Source of the DNA: Chromatiales bacterium
GTDB lineage: Bacteria > Pseudomonadota > Gammaproteobacteria > Chromatiales > Chromatiaceae
Length of the DNA: 7,226 nt
Reading direction: 5' to 3'
NCBI GenBank assembly: GCA_022360595.1
Contig: JAKSCN010000412.1
Coordinates: 1-7,226 of the forward strand
Positions 5,613 through 7,226 of this stretch are shown here, piece by piece. Positions within the stretch are counted from its first letter, which is position 1. Every line of letters begins with the position of its first letter. Made by a program: the position numbers and the translations under genes. Below the pieces are notes generated by a model. The model ran no database searches, was not told the DNA's origin, and worked only from the letters and a program-made list of their open reading frames with translations.

Positions 5613-6503
5613 CATCCCCATCAACAATCTGTCACACCAAGACAGCAGCGCTCTGTGACTCGCATTACCAGCGGCCAGAGGAGCCAGGACGGTGCCGGGG
5701 TGAATCTAACGAATTACATTCCTTTCCCGGCCACACTGCAACTAGATCCATTTCTACTGTTGGATGTGATCAAATCGGATAACGCGAACGACTACATCAA
5801 GGGATTCCCCCCTCATCCCCACCGCGGGTTTCAGACGGTCACCTATCTGCTGGCAGGCCGGGTCAGGCATCGTGACAGCGCAGGCCACAGCGGCCTGTTG
5901 CAAGCGGGGGGAGTACAGTGGATGACTGCCGGCAGCGGCATTGAACATTCGGAGATACCCGAGCAGGAGTCTGGTCTGCTGTTCGGTTTTCAGCTCTGGC
6001 TCAATCTGCCCGCAGCCAACAAAATGCAGGCCCCAAGCTATCAGGATTTTGAGCCTGCTCAGATTCCCGAAGAGCGACGTTCGCCCGAGACAAAGATCCG
6101 GGTAATCACCGGTACAACTGCTCAAGGCACTACCGGCCCAGTAAAAGATATTGCAACCAGTCCACAGTTTTTCGATGTGCAGTTGGCAGAAGGTGGAACT
6201 TATCAGGAGACCATTCCCTCTGAACATACAGCTTTTCTGTTCATTATCGAGGGGGATGTCACCGTACATGGCCCAATATCATCTGCGCATATTACCAGCA
6301 ACCAACTGGCCGTGTTGAGCAGCGGCGACAAAGTGAGCGTGGAAGCCGCATCCAACAGCCGTTTTCTGCTGATCTCAGGCCGGCCGCTGCATGAGCCCAT
6401 CACCCGGCACGGTCCTTTTGTCATGAATACCCAAGAGGAGCTGGTGCAGGCTTACCGAGATTATGAGGCAGGAAATTTTGGCCACGTTGAAGGAGAACCA
6501 TAA
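5610..6503 (+). CDS. Pirin family protein (YhhW/YhaK-like bicupin)
   Basis: The 297-residue protein is a cytoplasmic bicupin with a GTG start. The N-terminal cupin holds the pirin signature FPPHPHRGFQTVTYLL (66-81) and GIEHSE (110-115). The four residues that bind iron in pirins are all present: H69, H71, H113 and E115. The C-terminal cupin (about 160-270) lacks an equivalent set, as usual. Known bacterial pirins include quercetin 2,3-dioxygenases (YhhW) and proteins that modulate central metabolism or stress responses, while human pirin is an iron-dependent redox sensor; the substrate here is unknown. The protein is somewhat longer than the roughly 230-residue YhhW. The gene is first in a tight operon, one base before the cytochrome b561 start. 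The Fur-like site upstream would make iron control sensible for an iron-binding protein, but that is inference. Confidence 0.93.
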   Translation: MHPHQQSVTPRQQRSVTRITSGQRSQDGAGVNLTNYIPFPATLQLDPFLLLDVIKSDNANDYIKGFPPHPHRGFQTVTYLLAGRVRHRDSAGHSGLLQAGGVQWMTAGSGIEHSEIPEQESGLLFGFQLWLNLPAANKMQAPSYQDFEPAQIPEERRSPETKIRVITGTTAQGTTGPVKDIATSPQFFDVQLAEGGTYQETIPSEHTAFLFIIEGDVTVHGPISSAHITSNQLAVLSSGDKVSVEAASNSRFLLISGRPLHEPITRHGPFVMNTQEELVQAYRDYEAGNFGHVEGEP

Positions 6504-6504
6504 G

Positions 6505-7065
6505 ATGCAACTGCGCAACAGTGAACAGCGCTGGGGACTCATCAGCATCACCTTTCATTGGGTGGTCGCCTTCAGCGTACTCGGTCTTTTCATCCTGGGG
6601 CTGTGGATGACCAGCCTGAGCTACTACGACGAGTGGTACCGCCAGGCCCCACACCTACACAAGAGCATCGGCATCTTACTGGCTGTGGTGATGCTGCTGC
6701 GCCTGCTCTGGCGCTTTGTCGATAGGCGCCCGGCCCCGCTCCCCGAACACAGTAATATAGAGAAGAAGATCGCCCATATCGTGCACGGGTTACTCTATCT
6801 GCTATTGATTGTGATCTTTATTAGCGGTTATCTGATCTCCACCGCTGACGGTCGACCAATACAGGTGTTTAGCTGGTTTTCCCTACCAGCCACTGTCACT
6901 TCTATCCCAAATCAAGAAGATCTTGCTGGCCAGATCCACTACGTTCTGGCTATCGGCCTGATTGCCCTGGTTGTGCTACACGCTGCCGGTGCGGTCAAAC
7001 ACCATCTGATCGATAAAGACGAGACGCTGCGCCGTATGCTGGGTCTACATCGATCACAACTATAA
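6505..7065 (+). CDS. Cytochrome b561 (CybB/YceJ family)
   Basis: A 186-residue inner-membrane di-heme b-type cytochrome. Four hydrophobic segments lie at about 12-34, 54-70, 92-112 and 145-167. The conserved histidines are visible: H18 in the first (ITFHW), H50/H52 before the second (PHLHKSIG), H94 in the third, H145 and H159 in the fourth (QIHY, VLHAAG). Four of these would bind two hemes, as in E. coli CybB, which passes electrons between superoxide and ubiquinone. ATG 6505 is chosen because AAGGAG (6490-6495) sits nine bases upstream and the protein then begins with the family's usual short polar stretch. An in-frame ATG at 6463 would add 14 residues inside the pirin gene and lacks support. 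Start and pirin stop are separated by one base (TAA-G-ATG), so translation is probably coupled. The following yceI gene matches the E. coli yceJ-yceI order. Confidence 0.93.
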   Translation: MQLRNSEQRWGLISITFHWVVAFSVLGLFILGLWMTSLSYYDEWYRQAPHLHKSIGILLAVVMLLRLLWRFVDRRPAPLPEHSNIEKKIAHIVHGLLYLLLIVIFISGYLISTADGRPIQVFSWFSLPATVTSIPNQEDLAGQIHYVLAIGLIALVVLHAAGAVKHHLIDKDETLRRMLGLHRSQL

Positions 7066-7096
7066 GACTACTTCCATCAAAGAAAGAGGAATCAAT

Positions 7097-7226
7097 ATGT
7101 TGAAAAAAACGCTTATCGGACTAACTGCCGCTGCCGCCCTCACCCTCAGTGCCACAGCTAGTGCAGAAGATTATGTGATTGATACCGAGGGGGCCCACGC
7201 CTTTATCCAGTTCAAAATCTCTCACC
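7097..7226 (+). CDS. yceI: YceI family periplasmic protein (3' end outside window)
   Basis: Only the first 43 codons are present. Residues 1-23 are a clear Sec signal peptide: basic MLKK, an alanine- and leucine-rich core, and a cleavage site after ATASA. The mature protein begins EDYVIDTEGAHAFIQFKISH, the usual opening of YceI proteins (D...H..I.F...H). These are lipocalin-like beta-barrels of about 190 residues that bind polyisoprenoid chains, for example quinone- or octaprenyl-type lipids. AGAGGA (7085-7090) lies six bases before ATG 7097. The gene starts 31 bases after the cytochrome b561 stop with no terminator between, so it is the third gene of the operon. A periplasmic isoprenoid carrier next to a quinone-linked cytochrome suggests a shared quinone or redox task, but this is inferred from context. 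Confidence 0.9.
   Translation, partial: MLKKTLIGLTAAAALTLSATASAEDYVIDTEGAHAFIQFKISH

Noticed and set aside
6463..6504. Earlier in-frame ATG for cytochrome b561
   Set aside because: It would extend the protein 14 residues into the pirin coding region without a ribosome binding site. ATG 6505 has AAGGAG at nine bases and gives the normal family N-terminus.

Overview
The window reads as ordinary chromosomal DNA of a gammaproteobacterium. The basis for this is a tRNA-Glu(UUC) gene very close to the enterobacterial sequence as I remember it, a cytochrome b561 gene followed by yceI (the yceJ-yceI order of E. coli), a LysR/pirin pair and a large cyclic-di-GMP protein of a type common in aquatic gammaproteobacteria. 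No species can be named from the sequence alone. I see no insertion sequence, phage gene, CRISPR array or att-type duplication.

Layout. Bases 1-221 are the 3' end of an AraC-family regulator gene on the + strand. It converges on a tRNA-Glu gene (281-356, - strand) that has its own terminator (243-273) and a promoter with a GC-rich discriminator (434-469). Bases 357-743 carry no gene but hold the tRNA leader and promoter, an AT-rich inverted repeat, a good sigma70-like promoter for the next gene and a small hairpin in its leader. From 744 to the end everything lies on the + strand: a 1261-residue PilZ-DUF1631-GGDEF-EAL protein, a LysR-type regulator, a pirin, a cytochrome b561 and the start of a YceI-family periplasmic protein that runs off the edge.

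How the genes work together. The large protein combines a c-di-GMP-binding PilZ domain, a roughly 690-residue DUF1631 region, a GGDEF domain with a degenerate GDDEY signature and an EAL domain with all the catalytic residues I can check. It is best read as a phosphodiesterase or c-di-GMP-responsive regulator. The LysR gene follows after 33 bases with no terminator, and its ribosome binding site lies in a short hairpin, so the two may be co-transcribed and translationally tuned. Pirin, cytochrome b561 and yceI form a tight operon (gaps of 1 and 31 bases), probably a quinone or reactive-oxygen-related membrane redox module. The 159-base gap between lysR and pirin holds two palindromes. One matches 15 of 19 bases of the Fur box; the other lies where a LysR regulator would be expected to bind.

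The most notable items are the four-domain c-di-GMP protein and the candidate dual (iron and LysR) control of the pirin-b561-yceI operon. Neither is proven to be a new system.
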